The notes under the pieces were generated by a model. That model did no database searches. It worked only from the letters and a program-made list of their open reading frames with translations, and was not told where the DNA came from. From contig JAUJYN010000022.1 in assembly GCA_030737835.1 (NCBI GenBank), positions 1,332,712 through 1,396,711 on the forward strand: 64,000 bases of DNA, in the 5' to 3' direction. The position numbers and the translations under genes were made by a program. Numbering within the stretch: position 1 is the stretch's first letter; each line of letters opens with the position of its first letter. Source of the stretch: Acorus gramineus. Lineage: Eukaryota > Streptophyta > Magnoliopsida > Acorales > Acoraceae. Of the stretch, positions 20,977-31,632 are shown piece after piece.

Positions 20977-21911
20977 CATGGGTACGACCCGCTATCGGGA
21001 TGTACCTCATTAGTCAGAGCGCGAACGATGAATCGCCACCCTGCATCCGTGAGATGCACTTGAATGGAATTCATTTGTTGTATCGGTTTTGTTAAACCGG
21101 TGGCTATGGCATTAAGTTAGGCCTACCTGTGCTAGGCGCATTTATGAACCGCCTATTGGGTTATATGTGTGGGCTTATTTCTGCTTGAGAGCAGAGGTAA
21201 CCCCTCGCGTTCGAGCAACGCACCCGTGTGGGAGTACAAGAGTATTCGATATCATCGATATGTGATTATCGAGCGTAGTTGACTTTCCGATAGGGTTCGC
21301 TTTGCGAACGTGTGGTGCTTCCTCTTGACATCGTCGTGCGTCAAAACACCCCAGCGTTGAAGCTATCCTGTTTGGGTGCCACCACTTATAGGTGCTATCG
21401 ATGCGTATTTAGGTACACATCTGGCTGATGTACCGATCGTGGAAGGCCGACAGGTAGAGGCTATGAGGGAGAGGGCTACCGGATGATATTGCGAGCGTGG
21501 AATCATTCTTCCCTTCTTCGGATCCATGTTGAAGCTACTCGACGTTAAAGCTATCCTGACAGAGAGCTCCAACTTGTAGGTACTACCGATGCGTTTGGCA
21601 GAGGTACTGATCATGGGAGTATACCAGGTAGAGGCTACTCGGGAGAGGGCTACCGGATGACGAAGGGTGTAGAACAAAAGGTTTTCTCTTAGGGGTGAGG
21701 GTGAGGATGAGGTGAAGTCACGTCGCCGCGTGACCCATTCATTTTCGTCCATTCCCATAGTTGTTGGGTCCGGTTATGTATCGATGTTCAAAGACATCGT
21801 TGGGCAGTTATCTCAATGTAGATGATCCAATAGTGTGGTGTAGACCAGTAATTCCGTGTCTCTTCGACCAACGGTATGGTCTCTCCCCAAGAGTCCCAAG
21901 AGCCTCCCTCC
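20977..21911 (+). mobile_element. D: LTR remainder after element A
   Basis: Continues the LTR interrupted at 9668 (TGGGTACGACCCGC..., then GCGAGCGTGG and GGATCC segments). It ends at 21911 where unit 1 lost about 0.72 kb; the fuller version is 47982 to about 49356. Confidence 0.65.
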
Positions 21912-21970
21912 AGGAGGCGGTTTGGTCGGTTAGGGGGCGGCTAGTTTAGTTGAAACGAGCCACCCAATAT

Positions 21971-21998
21971 GGGGCGGCTACTCTCAAGTAGCCGCCCC
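21971..21998. other. Perfect hairpin in C leader
   Basis: GGGGCGGCTACT-CTCA-AGTAGCCGCCCC, a 12-bp stem with a 4-nt loop. A partial copy, GGGGCGGCTAGTTT, lies 37 bp upstream (21934). The perfect hairpin recurs at 49676-49703. Confidence 0.85.
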
Positions 21999-22159
21999 TA
22001 TCCTGGTCTCAGATTTTCCTAAGTGTTTAGACTTGGGTTTCTAAGAGCGGTGGGTTTCTAAGGAAGCTTTCTTTATGGTTTCCAAATGTGGTTATTTCTA
22101 AATATTACTTGAAGTATTTTCATCTTTTTGGATGGTCAAAATTGGGTATGTACACCCAT

Positions 22160-23640
22160 AGCATCCGAAAACAGCAGAGGAGGGTGACCTCGCGAAGGAG
22201 ATCGATGAGATGGGCCAAAGATACCGTCGACTCGAAAACCTGATGGAACAAGTCCTAAAGGGACCGGGAGTCATGCCACCACCACCCCCGACCCCCGAGG
22301 TTCGACACCATGAAGAACCTTCGAAAGTTGGAGCCTAGCCACCCACGAGCGGAGCCATGAATCCGTGTACTCTTCTGGAGGAGAACGGCGACGCCGAGCA
22401 AGGGGCACTCTCACTCGGGGTCGCCTCCAGCAAGAGAGGTTGCAAGGGTCAAAAGAGAATGGCAGAGAGGTGGATCCCCACGCCATGAACACCACTGTCA
22501 GCACGAGCAACAGCGGCCTTGCAGGGAGAAAATCTCCGACCGGTACTTGATGTCATCCGACAATGACTACAAGGAAGAGTGATTCAACCTGCCACGACAA
22601 AAGTACCAAAGTGAGATGAATGTCACTCGGGACAATGATTTCATCACCAAGGCACTAAAAGGTTTTGCATCCTCTTTCACTCAAAGGATCCTACAACACC
22701 CAGACAGTTTGTCCAGCCGGAGTTCCGCCTGTACAATGACACTGCAGACCCCTTTGACCATGTGTTAAGCTCCAGGCACGCAATGGCGCTTTACTAGCAA
22801 CACGACGAGCTCATGTGCTGGATGTTCCCATTCTGTCTGGAGGGAGCTGCCTTGAGTTGGTTTCACCAACTCCCTGGAGGAACAATTCGCTTCTTCGAAG
22901 AGCTTGGTACATTGTTTGCAGAACACTTCATATGCAACCGAAACAGAAAAAAATTTGGGGGACCTAATGAAGGTGCATATGCAACTCGGAGAATCAATAC
23001 TCCAGTACATCGACCGCTTCCGCCTCCTCATGTTCGAGGTTGAAAGATGCGATCCGAACGCGGCTGTGATGGCGTTTCGCAACGGCCTGCCTCCAAAGCA
23101 TGAGTTTAAGAATTCTCTAGTCAAGAAGGTTCTGGAGACGCTCAACGAGTTGATGTGCCGGGCCGAGAAGTATGCCAAGGTCGATGATGAATCCGTCTCC
23201 TTCTGACCTATGGCGGTGGTGGCGGTTTCGAAAACCCTCTGACTCGGGAAGACAGAGGACGAAAGTCTCGGCGTAAATAGAAGGACTCTGCGATGGCGAA
23301 TGAGGTCCGTGAGAGGCCATACACCAAATTCACCATTCCCCTAATGCAAATACTAGACATGATCAAGAGCGCCCCCTTCTTTCGATTGGCACCTCCCATG
23401 AAAAGCGACCCAGTTGAGAGAGACAAAGGGCTTAAATGTGATTATCATAGAGACTTCGATCAGCAGATTGAAATATGCCGCACGCTTCAAGGATTCTCGG
23501 AGACTCTGGTCAAGAAGAGGAAGCTGAAGGAGTGCATCGATAAGGAGGAGGATAGAGGCTTTGAAAAGCACGTTATGGCGATCACCTCATCCAGCGTAGC
23601 CGGGGTCATGAGGTAACCTGTGGGGGTTCCCTAGCCTGGA
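22160..23640 (+). pseudogene. gag of Tat element C, unit 1
   Basis: The N-terminal piece reads EEGDLAKEIDEMGQRYRRLE (from about 22167), a helical start, then a proline run. The gag core reads PEFRLYNDTADPFDH (about 22718), LEGAALSWFHQLPGGTI (22840-22890) and an LFAEHF segment, matching the retrotransposon gag domain. A later piece has CDYHRDFDQQIEIC (about 23438), the C-x2-H knuckle before the protease. At least three frames are needed and several stops occur (TAG near 22338, TGA near 22580, TAG near 22795). Confidence 0.75.
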
Positions 23641-23692
23641 ATATCCAAAGTCGATACGACATACTGGGAAAAGGGACTCTGACTTCGGTGAA

Positions 23693-24277
23693 GTGATGCA
23701 GGTCTACCAAGAGCAATGCCTGATAGCCAAAAAGCAGAAGCCAGAGGACCCCGGGGCCATAACTTTCTCGGACGAAGACCTGACCGGCGTGCATACACAC
23801 AACGACGCGCTCGTCATCACCTTGCGCATAGCCAACTTCGATGTTAAGAGAATCCTGATCAAAACAGAAAGTTTAGCTGACAACCTATTCATGCGGCCGT
23901 TCCTCAAGATGGGATTGAAGCATTCAACCCTTAAACCCATAAGCAATCTGCTCATTGCCTTCAACGGGAGTCAAGCAGTGCCTGTCAGACGCATTAGATT
24001 GCCGGTGCAAGCCGGAGAGGAATTAGTCATGACCGTGTTTACCATGATGGACTTTCCATCCCCGTACAATGCCATCATTGGGCAAACCTGGCTAGGGGCA
24101 ATGAAGGCAATCCCATCCATCTACCACCAGAAGCTACGCTTCCCCATGTTGCGCGGAATTATGGAAATCCATGGAGATCAACTCGTCTCCAGGAGATGTT
24201 ACACCATCGCCACTTCAAACAAGGCTCCCAATGTGAAGGAGAGCCCGATAGATTATGACATACATCCCAAAAGATAG
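23693..24277 (+). pseudogene. Protease of Tat element C, active site lost
   Basis: Reads ITFSDEDLTGVHTHNDALVI, then ILIKTES where the family has an Asp-Thr-Gly triad (codons 23861-23869 give Lys-Thr-Glu), then the flap-side segment MDFPSPYNAIIGQTWLGAMK and the HQKLRFP ending. The fold-defining blocks are kept over 194 codons, but the catalytic aspartate and glycine are gone. The duplicate at 51527 has the same change, so it predates the 27 kb duplication. Confidence 0.8.
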
Positions 24278-24529
24278 CAATTACTGGCGGACCTGGTAAA
24301 GGCCAACGAGGCGAGACCTGGTCCGACCGAGAGGGTCGTGGATGACCTCGAGCAAGTTCCAATCGACTACAATGACCTAGAGAAGTATTTCGTCATTGGC
24401 ACAACCTTAGGCTAGAGTGAGAGAGCCAATATAATTCAGCTGCTTCACGTGCATATTGATGTGTTCGCCTGGAAGCCATCCGACATGCCCAGGATCGACC
24501 CCGAAGTCGCTTGTCACCGAGTGTGCATA

Positions 24530-25700
24530 TCTCCATAGCAACAGAGAAGGGTGGCTCCAGTTTACATCGAGGTGATAAAAAAAGAAGTAGAAAAGTTGCT
24601 GGCTGTAGGAAGTACGGTACCCCGACTGGTTGACCATCATGGTGGTCATACTGAAGAAGAACAACAAATGGCGGGTCTTTGTTTATTTTACAGACATCAA
24701 CAGTGCTTGCCTGAAGGATAGATTCCCTCTACCCAAAATAGACCAACTGGTGGACGTGTCCTCCAGTAACAAGCTCATGAGCTTCATGGACACCTATTCG
24801 GGGTATCACCAAATCCCGATGTATAAGCACGATAAGGAGAAGACGACCTTCATCACACCGATGGGCACCTTTTGCTACAAGGTCATTCCCTTCGGGCTAA
24901 AAAACACAGGAGTGACTTACCAACGGCTCATCACCAAAATGTTCGCTCAACACATTGGCAAGATCGTGGAGGCTTACATAGATGACATGCTTGTCAAGAG
25001 TCAAGATCGGGAAGAGCATGTCGAGCATCTCTGAACTGTGTTCAAGATATCGAGGAGAAATTGCATGAAGCTCAACGCATCCAAGTGTTCCTTTGGGGTA
25101 GAGTTAGGCAAGTTCTTGGGTTTCCAGACAATCCATCGGGCAAAAGAGGTGAATCCGGACCAGATCAAAGCCGTGCTCGAAATGAACCCCCCTAGGAATA
25201 GGAAGGAAGTCTAGAAGTTGACCGGCCAGCTGGTAGCCCTTAATCGCTTCATCTCAAAGGCTACTAAAAGGAACCTACCATTCTTCAAGTTGCTTCGAAA
25301 GGCTGAAAAGTTTGATTGGACACCAGAATGTCAAGAGGCTTTTGAAAAGCTCAAACAGTACCTGGCATGGCCTCTACTGCTTATGAAGCTGAGCCCGACA
25401 GAGCCATTTTACCTATACGTCGCAGCCTCAGACCATGTAGTCAGCTCGGCCATCGTGAGGGAGCACGAGGGGTGCAGCGGCCAGTCTACTATGTGAGAAA
25501 ATCTTTAGGCGGACCTGAAACCTGATACCTGTACTTGAAAAAAGTTGCCTACGCCCTCCTCATTTCTTCGTGAAAGCTTAGGCATTACTTTGTAGCTCAC
25601 TCTATCCATGTGGTGACCAACTACCCACTCAAAGTAATCCTAAAGAAGGCTGACATTACTGGCCGGCTACTTAAATAGGCGATCGAGTTGTCACCTTTTG
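24530..25700 (+). pseudogene. RT and RNase H of Tat element C, unit 1
   Basis: The RT core (24630-25034) has FTDINSACLKDRFPLPKIDQ, SFMDTYSGYHQI, PFGLKNTGVTYQR and the catalytic EAYIDDMLVKS (YIDD codons 24975-24986). A TGA (25032) and a TAG (about 25212) interrupt the thumb and the RNase H start. The RNase H region (25218-25496) reads KFDWTPECQEAFEKLK and FYLYVAASD, with Ala-Ala-Ser-Asp at the first catalytic position. A frameshift in EHEGCSGQ distinguishes it from the unit 2 copy. Relative to unit 2, about 18 bp is missing near 24531. Confidence 0.8.
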
Positions 25701-25789
25701 ACATCCACTGCGTTCCTAGGAATGCCATTAAGGGACAAGTAATTGCTAACATACTGGCCGACCTGACACCACCATCCATAGAAGTCTGT

Positions 25790-26418
25790 TTGGTAGACGA
25801 CAAAGCTCCGGCCAGAGAACTGACTTGGACCCTTAATGTCGACGGAGCTTCTAACCGGAGGGGCGTAGAGCTTGGTCTTGCGCAATAGCGAGGGGCTCCT
25901 CTTCGAACATGCCATAAAGCTAGGCTTTCGGACCTCCAATAACAAAGCTGAATATGAGGCACTTATTGCCGGGCTGGAGCTCGCGATCCATCTTAGCATC
26001 AAGGCCATGGACGTCTCAGCGATTCGCAGCTGGTGGTGTTCTAGAGTACGGTGGAGGATGAAGCTCGCGACGATCGAATGATTGCATATCAGAAGAGGGT
26101 GCAACAGCTACTCTCACAATTCACTTCGGCCCCCATCTTTTAGGTAGAAAGAGAATTGAATGCCCAAGTGGACGCCCTGGACAACTTAGCTTCAACAATC
26201 GGTTGGAAGCCCTCCCGTGACATACGTATCGACTACTTGAAGTACCCGAGTATCGAGTGGAAGGGGGAGGTCATGATTATTGCCTGCGTAGAAGAATCAC
26301 CAAACTGGATGACCGATATAATGCGCCACCTAAAAGACGGATTCCTGTTAGATGATAAACTCGAAGCTAAGAAACTGAAGCAGCGGGCATCTGGGTTTTG
26401 GATGTCATCCATGGGCAT
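25790..26418 (+). pseudogene. Second (aRNH-type) RNase H and pre-integrase linker, element C
   Basis: [18 protein letters not shown], then after a frame change [20 protein letters not shown] and [17 protein letters not shown]: the layout of the additional archaeal-type RNase H of plant Tat elements (first Asp in VDGAS, Glu in EYEAL). The linker (26156-26418) has AQVDALDNLASTIGW, WMTDIMRHLKDGFL and KQRASGFWMSSMGIL, the segment that normally precedes the integrase zinc finger. It stops where LTR H begins. Confidence 0.85.
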
Positions 26419-26420
26419 AC

Positions 26421-27035
26421 TGTCACGCCCCAGGGCAGCCGTTCCCGAGACGCGGCAATATATAAAGTATCAGCTATCAATACCTAAGGTTAACAAAGAC
26501 TCCAACTACAACACACAAGGTGGCAAAGCAAAGATAAATGATAACTGACAAAAAAGAGGAAGCATAAGATATCAACAATGTCTGTAAACCAAAAACATTA
26601 TTACAGACTCAAATACACAATCACTGTCCTGTGAGAGCCAAGTCTAGTCCAAATAAAATACAACCTGTGCCACATGCATGATTTACAATACATAAAATGA
26701 CTCTAGGACTGCTGACAGCCTCGCACTTGCCACCCGCCAGACAGAACGCTCCACGCACATAAGACCACGCCACAGGGAAGCTCCAACTCCACGCCCAACA
26801 CTGCCCCTGAAAAGAAAAAGTATCCGAGGGGTGAGCTACAAGCTCAGTGAGTGGCTGAAAACCAATCACCATTACAACAGTTCAATGTTAAGGCAATTTC
26901 CTTTCAAGGAAAACATGGGTGGAAACCCAATGGATAACAAGGTCACGCGGCGGCGCGACCAACCTCACCCTCACCCTCACTCCCGGAGGAAGACTCTTGG
27001 GACTTTTTGGGAGAGACCATACCGTTGGTCGAAGA
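26421..27035 (-). mobile_element. H: 3' 615 bp of an LTR on the minus strand
   Basis: Begins TGTCACGCCCCAGGG, the reverse complement of the LTR terminus. It holds the reverse complements of the TGAGC/GCTCA hairpin, the acceptor tract and the ATTACAGACTCA segment. It interrupts C at its left edge and is itself cut at 27036 by the exact start of LTR G, so the rest of H lies beyond G. Its copy is 54145-54759. Confidence 0.85.
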
Positions 27036-28990
27036 TGTTATGCCTGTGTCATTTGGAGCCATTTCAGTTAAGCCTTGGTCACATCTGGGTCATTTAGGGC
27101 CTTTTTCTTTTTCGATCGGAGTCGCTAAAATTTTGGCTTTTAGTCACCTACGGGAGTTGGAGTACTCTGATTGAAAATCTAACTGCATATTATGGGTCCT
27201 GGTACCGTTTTGTACTACCCATAAAAAATTCATCGAATTTCGGTAACGTTTTAAAAAATATGCAGTTCCGAACTGTATCCGGGTTTTGAGAGTTCCTGGT
27301 TGGTCGAATAGTGTGAGATATTTTAGGGATGTGGTGACCTTTGGTAACCTTACCCCCACCTTGCTTAGTGATGAAGAAACCATTGGTCTTTTGGCATGTG
27401 AGTGGGTGAACCTAACCCTAACCTCACCACCCCCTTATGGTCAACCCTAGACACTATTTGGGCATGAAAATGACCTTTTTGCCCTTTCTCTCTCTCCCCC
27501 TCTCTCCCATTTCGTGGATCACTCTTTCTCTCCCTCTCTTGGTCTCTTTGTCCCCTCTTTGTGTGTGGAGAAGGAGGAGGAAGAAGCAAAAGAAGGAGAA
27601 GGTGATGAAGGAAGAGCAAGGTGTGTGTGTGAGGGTGCCCTTGTGGTTGTTGTTGATTTTCCTCTCTCTAGCTCCCTTTTATGCCCCTTCTTTTCCTCTG
27701 TTTTCAGCCAAGAAGGGCTGGTGGAGAGGTTGAAGAGGTGGTGGTAGTGGTGGTGGTGGTTGAGGTGGTCGTGGGTGTGTTGAGAACCCGCATCTCCCCA
27801 TTTCCCTCCCCCTGTTTTGGTAAGGCAGCACTCTGTATTTTAAAGATCTCAGTGAATCTAGTATTTAGAGGCACATTTTTAGGATTATGTCTTCATATGA
27901 TATGATCATCTATGTGTCTAGTTGTTATATATGAAATTTGGGGTCATTATGATATCTGTGGTGTAAGTTAGAACCAGTTTTGCATGGCCTGTCCAGATTC
28001 GTGTAGGAATTGACCTGCTTCTGGAAATAATTTGTTTTGGGCTTGTAGAGGCAAAATTAGGTTCTAATGTCTTCATGGATTATGATCCCAGCATATCAGA
28101 GAATGTGCATGATTTATTTCATAATTTTGGGAAGTGTATTGGGTGCTGTGGAGATCAAATTAGTAGGGCTGGTTGCAGCAGGTTTGGCAGTTTTGCTCGG
28201 TTGTGTGTCAAGGAGTTGTTTGCATGTGTCTTGTGTGATAATATGGAAGTATCAGGAGTTATGGTCTTCATGAAGTTGGCTTATATGTGTGATAGGAGGT
28301 TCCATATTTAATTGTGGATCATTGGTTGTGTTTTGCAGATCTTGTAGACCGGACGCGCGGCGATCCGGGTTGCGCTGAGTGGTTTGATCCAACCCCTCGA
28401 GATGTGCTTGACACGCGTAGTCGTGCGTCGCGCATCGAAGAGGCACCCTAGCTATACTACTTGTGTTGATAAGTAGTATGGCCATGCTTAAACTATAATA
28501 TGTTAGATATCTTGCATGCTAGGTTTATATTCCATGTATTGTATCCATGCATGCGCCCCTCTAGTATGGGCATGTATTCTGTAATGTGTATGGATGTATA
28601 GAGTAGAGCATGCCTTAGGTAGTATTGTAATACTACTCCCACCGTATTAATTTAAATATCCAGCATGATTAAGTCTGGGTTAATAACGGGCACCTGCCTA
28701 ATATTCCCTTGCGATAAGACTCGAGGGCGTGGTGTAGTTGTTGCGCCCATGCTAATGGGGCAAAGCTATGACCAACTTTAAGAGATGATGATCTCTCTCT
28801 CGCCCTCTCCCTCTGCACGAACTGAGTAAGTAGATGCGATTTCCTACTCAACTCGGGTTCGTTTGGAATTTTGGCATGCACCTGTTAGTGCGCGAGATCG
28901 CGCTTGACCCTTCCCTTTTAAGTTGGTGATATCCAACGCATGCTTAAGCTATGCCTTGTGTGCTTATGTGATTAATGGCCATGTATGCAT
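27036..28990 (+). mobile_element. G: 5' two-thirds of an LTR, interrupted by element E
   Basis: Starts TGTTATGCCTGTGTCATTTG and is colinear with D for most of its length. Intron 1 is 27621-27707, exon 2 27708-27819, intron 2 27820-28338 (GTAAGG to TTTTGCAG, AT-rich here rather than CpG-rich) and the microexon 28339-28374. In this copy the microexon donor reads CTGAGT; the duplicate at 56070 has GTGAGT. E begins at 28991. Confidence 0.8.
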
Positions 28991-29651
28991 TGTTATATAT
29001 GTGTCACTTTTAGCCTTTTGGTCACCTTTGGGACATTTCTGGCAGTTTTCCAAATTTTTCTTTTTTTCGATCGGAACCGCTAAAATTTTAGACTTTTAAC
29101 TATCTTCATGAGTTCGAGAACTCCGATTGAAAATCTAACTGCACATTATGTGTCCTGGTGCCATTTCGAACCACTCACGAAAATTTCATCGAATTCCGGT
29201 AACGTTTCAGAATTTGGCAGTTCCGAATCGTATCCGGGTTTTGACCGAGTGGGAATGTCAAAGGGGGGACTTGACCAAGTCAAAGAAGACTTGGACCAAG
29301 TCAAATTTGACCACTGACTTGGTCAAATACTTTTATTTTTTTGTGTGGTTGGGTTGACTCAAAGTCAAGCCCACCAACCCTAATTGTTCTAAGTGTGTGA
29401 GTGTGTGTGTGTGTGTGAAGCCCTATTTGTGGGCGTCCCCTCTCTTCTTCCCCATCTCACCATCTCTCACTCACTCCATCACTCATCCCCTCTTCTTTGT
29501 TTCTCCCATTAGAGGTAGTAGAAGGAGAAGAAAAAGAAAACCCTAGAAGGGAAAAAGAAAGGTATGTGTGTGATCTACCTTTGTATGGTATTTGTTTTGA
29601 TTTCCCTTTTCTCTACCTCCCTCTCATGGCTTCCCCCACCCCTGTTTTCAG

Positions 29652-29766
29652 CCATTTTTAGGCCTTGAGAGTGGCTGAGGTGGTGGTGGTCTTGGTGGTG
29701 GCGTTGTGGTGGTTTGGTGCGCAAAGGGCACCCGAGCTTCCTCCCTTTTCCTTTCCCTCCTTGTTG
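29652..29766 (+). other. Putative leader exon 2 (E 5' LTR)
   Basis: 115 nt between TTTTCAG and GTAAGTC. It carries GGTGGTGGTGGTCTTGGTGG, a purine-type motif also found in exon 2 of A, S1 and G. It keeps no common reading frame across LTRs, so it looks like leader rather than coding exon. Confidence 0.45.
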
Positions 29767-29875
29767 GTAAGTCTTCCTCCTCCCCTAGCTTGTTTAGATG
29801 ATTGATTAGGGTGTTTAAATGGTTATGCATGCTTTGCATAGGTGGTAGGGGGTGGGCTGAGGAGGGGGTGGAAGG

Positions 29876-30160
29876 GGCTCGGGCGCGCGCGGAGCCATCC
29901 GCGCGCGTCTGCGCGCGCTGACGGGCACGCTACTAGGCGCGCGCGCGTACGCGCAAGCGCGCAGGCGTGCGTGCGGGGTGCTGCGCGGGGGCGCAGTGCG
30001 CTCGGGTACGCGCTGGGCTGGACGCGCGGTGCGTGCGTGCGCATTCGTGCGTGCGCGTGCGGGGGGCCATGCGTATGGCTGCCCGAGGGTTCGGGAGGGT
30101 GTCGGGGCACTCGAACTCGCGTGCGTACGTGCGCGCTCACATGCGTGCGAGTCCGTATGC
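29876..30160. repeat. CpG-rich block in E 5' LTR
   Basis: GCGCGCGCG and GCGTGCGTGCG runs within putative intron 2. The equivalent in the 3' LTR is 37228-37580 and is about 60 bp longer. Confidence 0.85.
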
Positions 30161-30247
30161 ATGCTTGTCCGAGTATTGGGTATTTCTAGTAAATTTCGTG
30201 TGTATTTGTGTAGTTTACTCACCATATTGAATGCCCATGTCTTGCAG

Positions 30248-30283
30248 ATCTTGACGGACGGTCACGCAACGACCCGGGTTTCT
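30248..30283 (+). other. Putative 36-nt leader microexon (E 5' LTR)
   Basis: Bounded by GTCTTGCAG and GTGAGTGGG. The 3' LTR copy is 37664-37699. Confidence 0.5.
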
Positions 30284-30307
30284 GTGAGTGGGTCAATCCA
30301 ACCAGTA

Positions 30308-30346
30308 GGAAGGCGTTCGATGCACGTAGGTGTGCATTGCCCTCCC
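30308..30346 (+). other. LTR hairpin (E 5' LTR)
   Basis: GGAAGG/CCTCCC outer arm (one mismatch) and ATGCACG/TGTGCAT inner arm (one wobble). The 3' LTR copy (37725-37763) has GGGAGG/CCTTCC, a G-U wobble. Confidence 0.55.
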
Positions 30347-31524
30347 CTGGGGCACCATAATTGTATATTAACTTGTGATAAATGAAAAACTATGCAATGC
30401 ACGATTAATATGATGTAACCATGCCACATTAGACCTTGTATGCTAGGGATATGCACCCATATATCATGTATAGAGGCCCATACATGCCTAGCCACCATGT
30501 TCCATGATTGGAAAGCCCCGATCTATGCATGCTTCCCATTTAGTTAATTTAATTAAATCAAAATGAGATTATATTGTTATAAGCATGCATTAGAGAATAT
30601 TATAACCTTGTTGTTATAATATATGTTTCCCCGCATCTTAGTTATGCGCCCTGGAGGAATTCTTGAGAATTCGTGACATTAGTAGTGTTACAAATCGTTG
30701 TCGACGGATCCAAGAGGATCGTATCCGTGTGAGCAGGCTGTCTTCTCCCTTTGGTTGGATCCGAGTAGGGACTCCCTGGCGTTGGAAAGCTGACCTAACA
30801 GAGGGCTCCCATCTGTAGGTACCTCCGATGCGTCAGACAGTGCTGATCGTGGGAGTATACCAGGTAGAGGCTACGGAGTGTGGGAGAGGCTACCGGGTGG
30901 ACCAAGGGTGGAGAGCGGTCTAGTCTGCCCCAAAAGGCCCATGTCACCCCCCTTAAAGGGTAAGGGTGAGGGTGGGGTGGGTCGGCGATGTTACGACCCA
31001 CTAACTTGTGTAGTTACTCCCGTTTAGGGACTATAATTATTTAAGGTTAATATGAGTTGTGTTGCATAGATTGTGCCATTCACTGAGCGTGTGGCTCACT
31101 CTCATATTCTTTTCCTCCAGTTGTATCTGAGTCGGATCTGAAGGAGGAGCTCCCCGAGGCATCACAGCAGTAGCGGAGCAGCGTCACGTTTTGGGTTCTG
31201 CGAGTGAGAGGCCATCAGCATCCCCTTCTTGATTGTATGTATTGTTATCCGTGCTTGGGCACACACTTGTATTTGGATGTCATTGTTTATATTGGCTCTC
31301 ACAGGACAATTGATTATGTATTCGGGTCTGTAATATGTCTTTGAATTACAGACTCAGTCGTTTAAGCTTCCGCTATATGTATATATATTATGTCAGCTAC
31401 ATTATTGTCTGTGTTGTCATTTTCGATGTTGTTTAGAGTATTTTATTGATCTCCTGTATAGACTGCTGATATTATATATATTTGCAACGTATCGGGGACG
31501 GCCGCCCTGGGGCGTGACAAAAGT

Positions 31525-31536
31525 TGGTATCAGAGC
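31525..31536 (+). promoter_or_regulatory. Primer-binding site, element E
   Basis: TGGTATCAGAGC, matching initiator tRNA-Met, five bases after the LTR end. Confidence 0.95.
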
Positions 31537-31632
31537 CTGGTCCTGTCAGAGCCAATTGTTTTCTTAGAGATGAGTCCTAGGATTTCTATATGAGTATTCT
31601 GATCCTAGTGTCTGTTTTCTTAGGTTGCTGAT

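Larger units (their letters stand above)
21912..26420 (+). mobile_element. C: Tat-lineage Ty3/gypsy fragment (gag to aRNH), unit 1
   Basis: Order: hairpin-rich leader, gag, protease, RT, RNase H, a second (archaeal-type) RNase H, then the linker before integrase, cut off at 26420 by the minus-strand LTR H. The extra RNase H after the normal one is the hallmark of the plant Tat clade (Ogre/Retand relatives). No LTRs of its own are visible. Integrase is absent. Confidence 0.85.
28991..31519 (+). repeat. Element E 5' LTR
   Basis: TGTTATATATG to GGGCGTGACA. Modules: GT repeat (29398-29420), intron 1 (29562-29651, AAAG|GTATGTG to TTTTCAG|CC), exon 2 (29652-29766), intron 2 (29767-30247, GTAAGTC to CTTGCAG) with a CpG-rich block (29876-30160), microexon 30248-30283, hairpin 30308-30346, AT palindrome 30597-30622, intron 3 acceptor TTTCCTCCAG at 31120. 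Confidence 0.92.

Noticed and set aside
22271..22510. Minus-strand frames opposite Tat gag and pol
   Set aside because: Shadow frames of the recognised plus-strand coding remnants.
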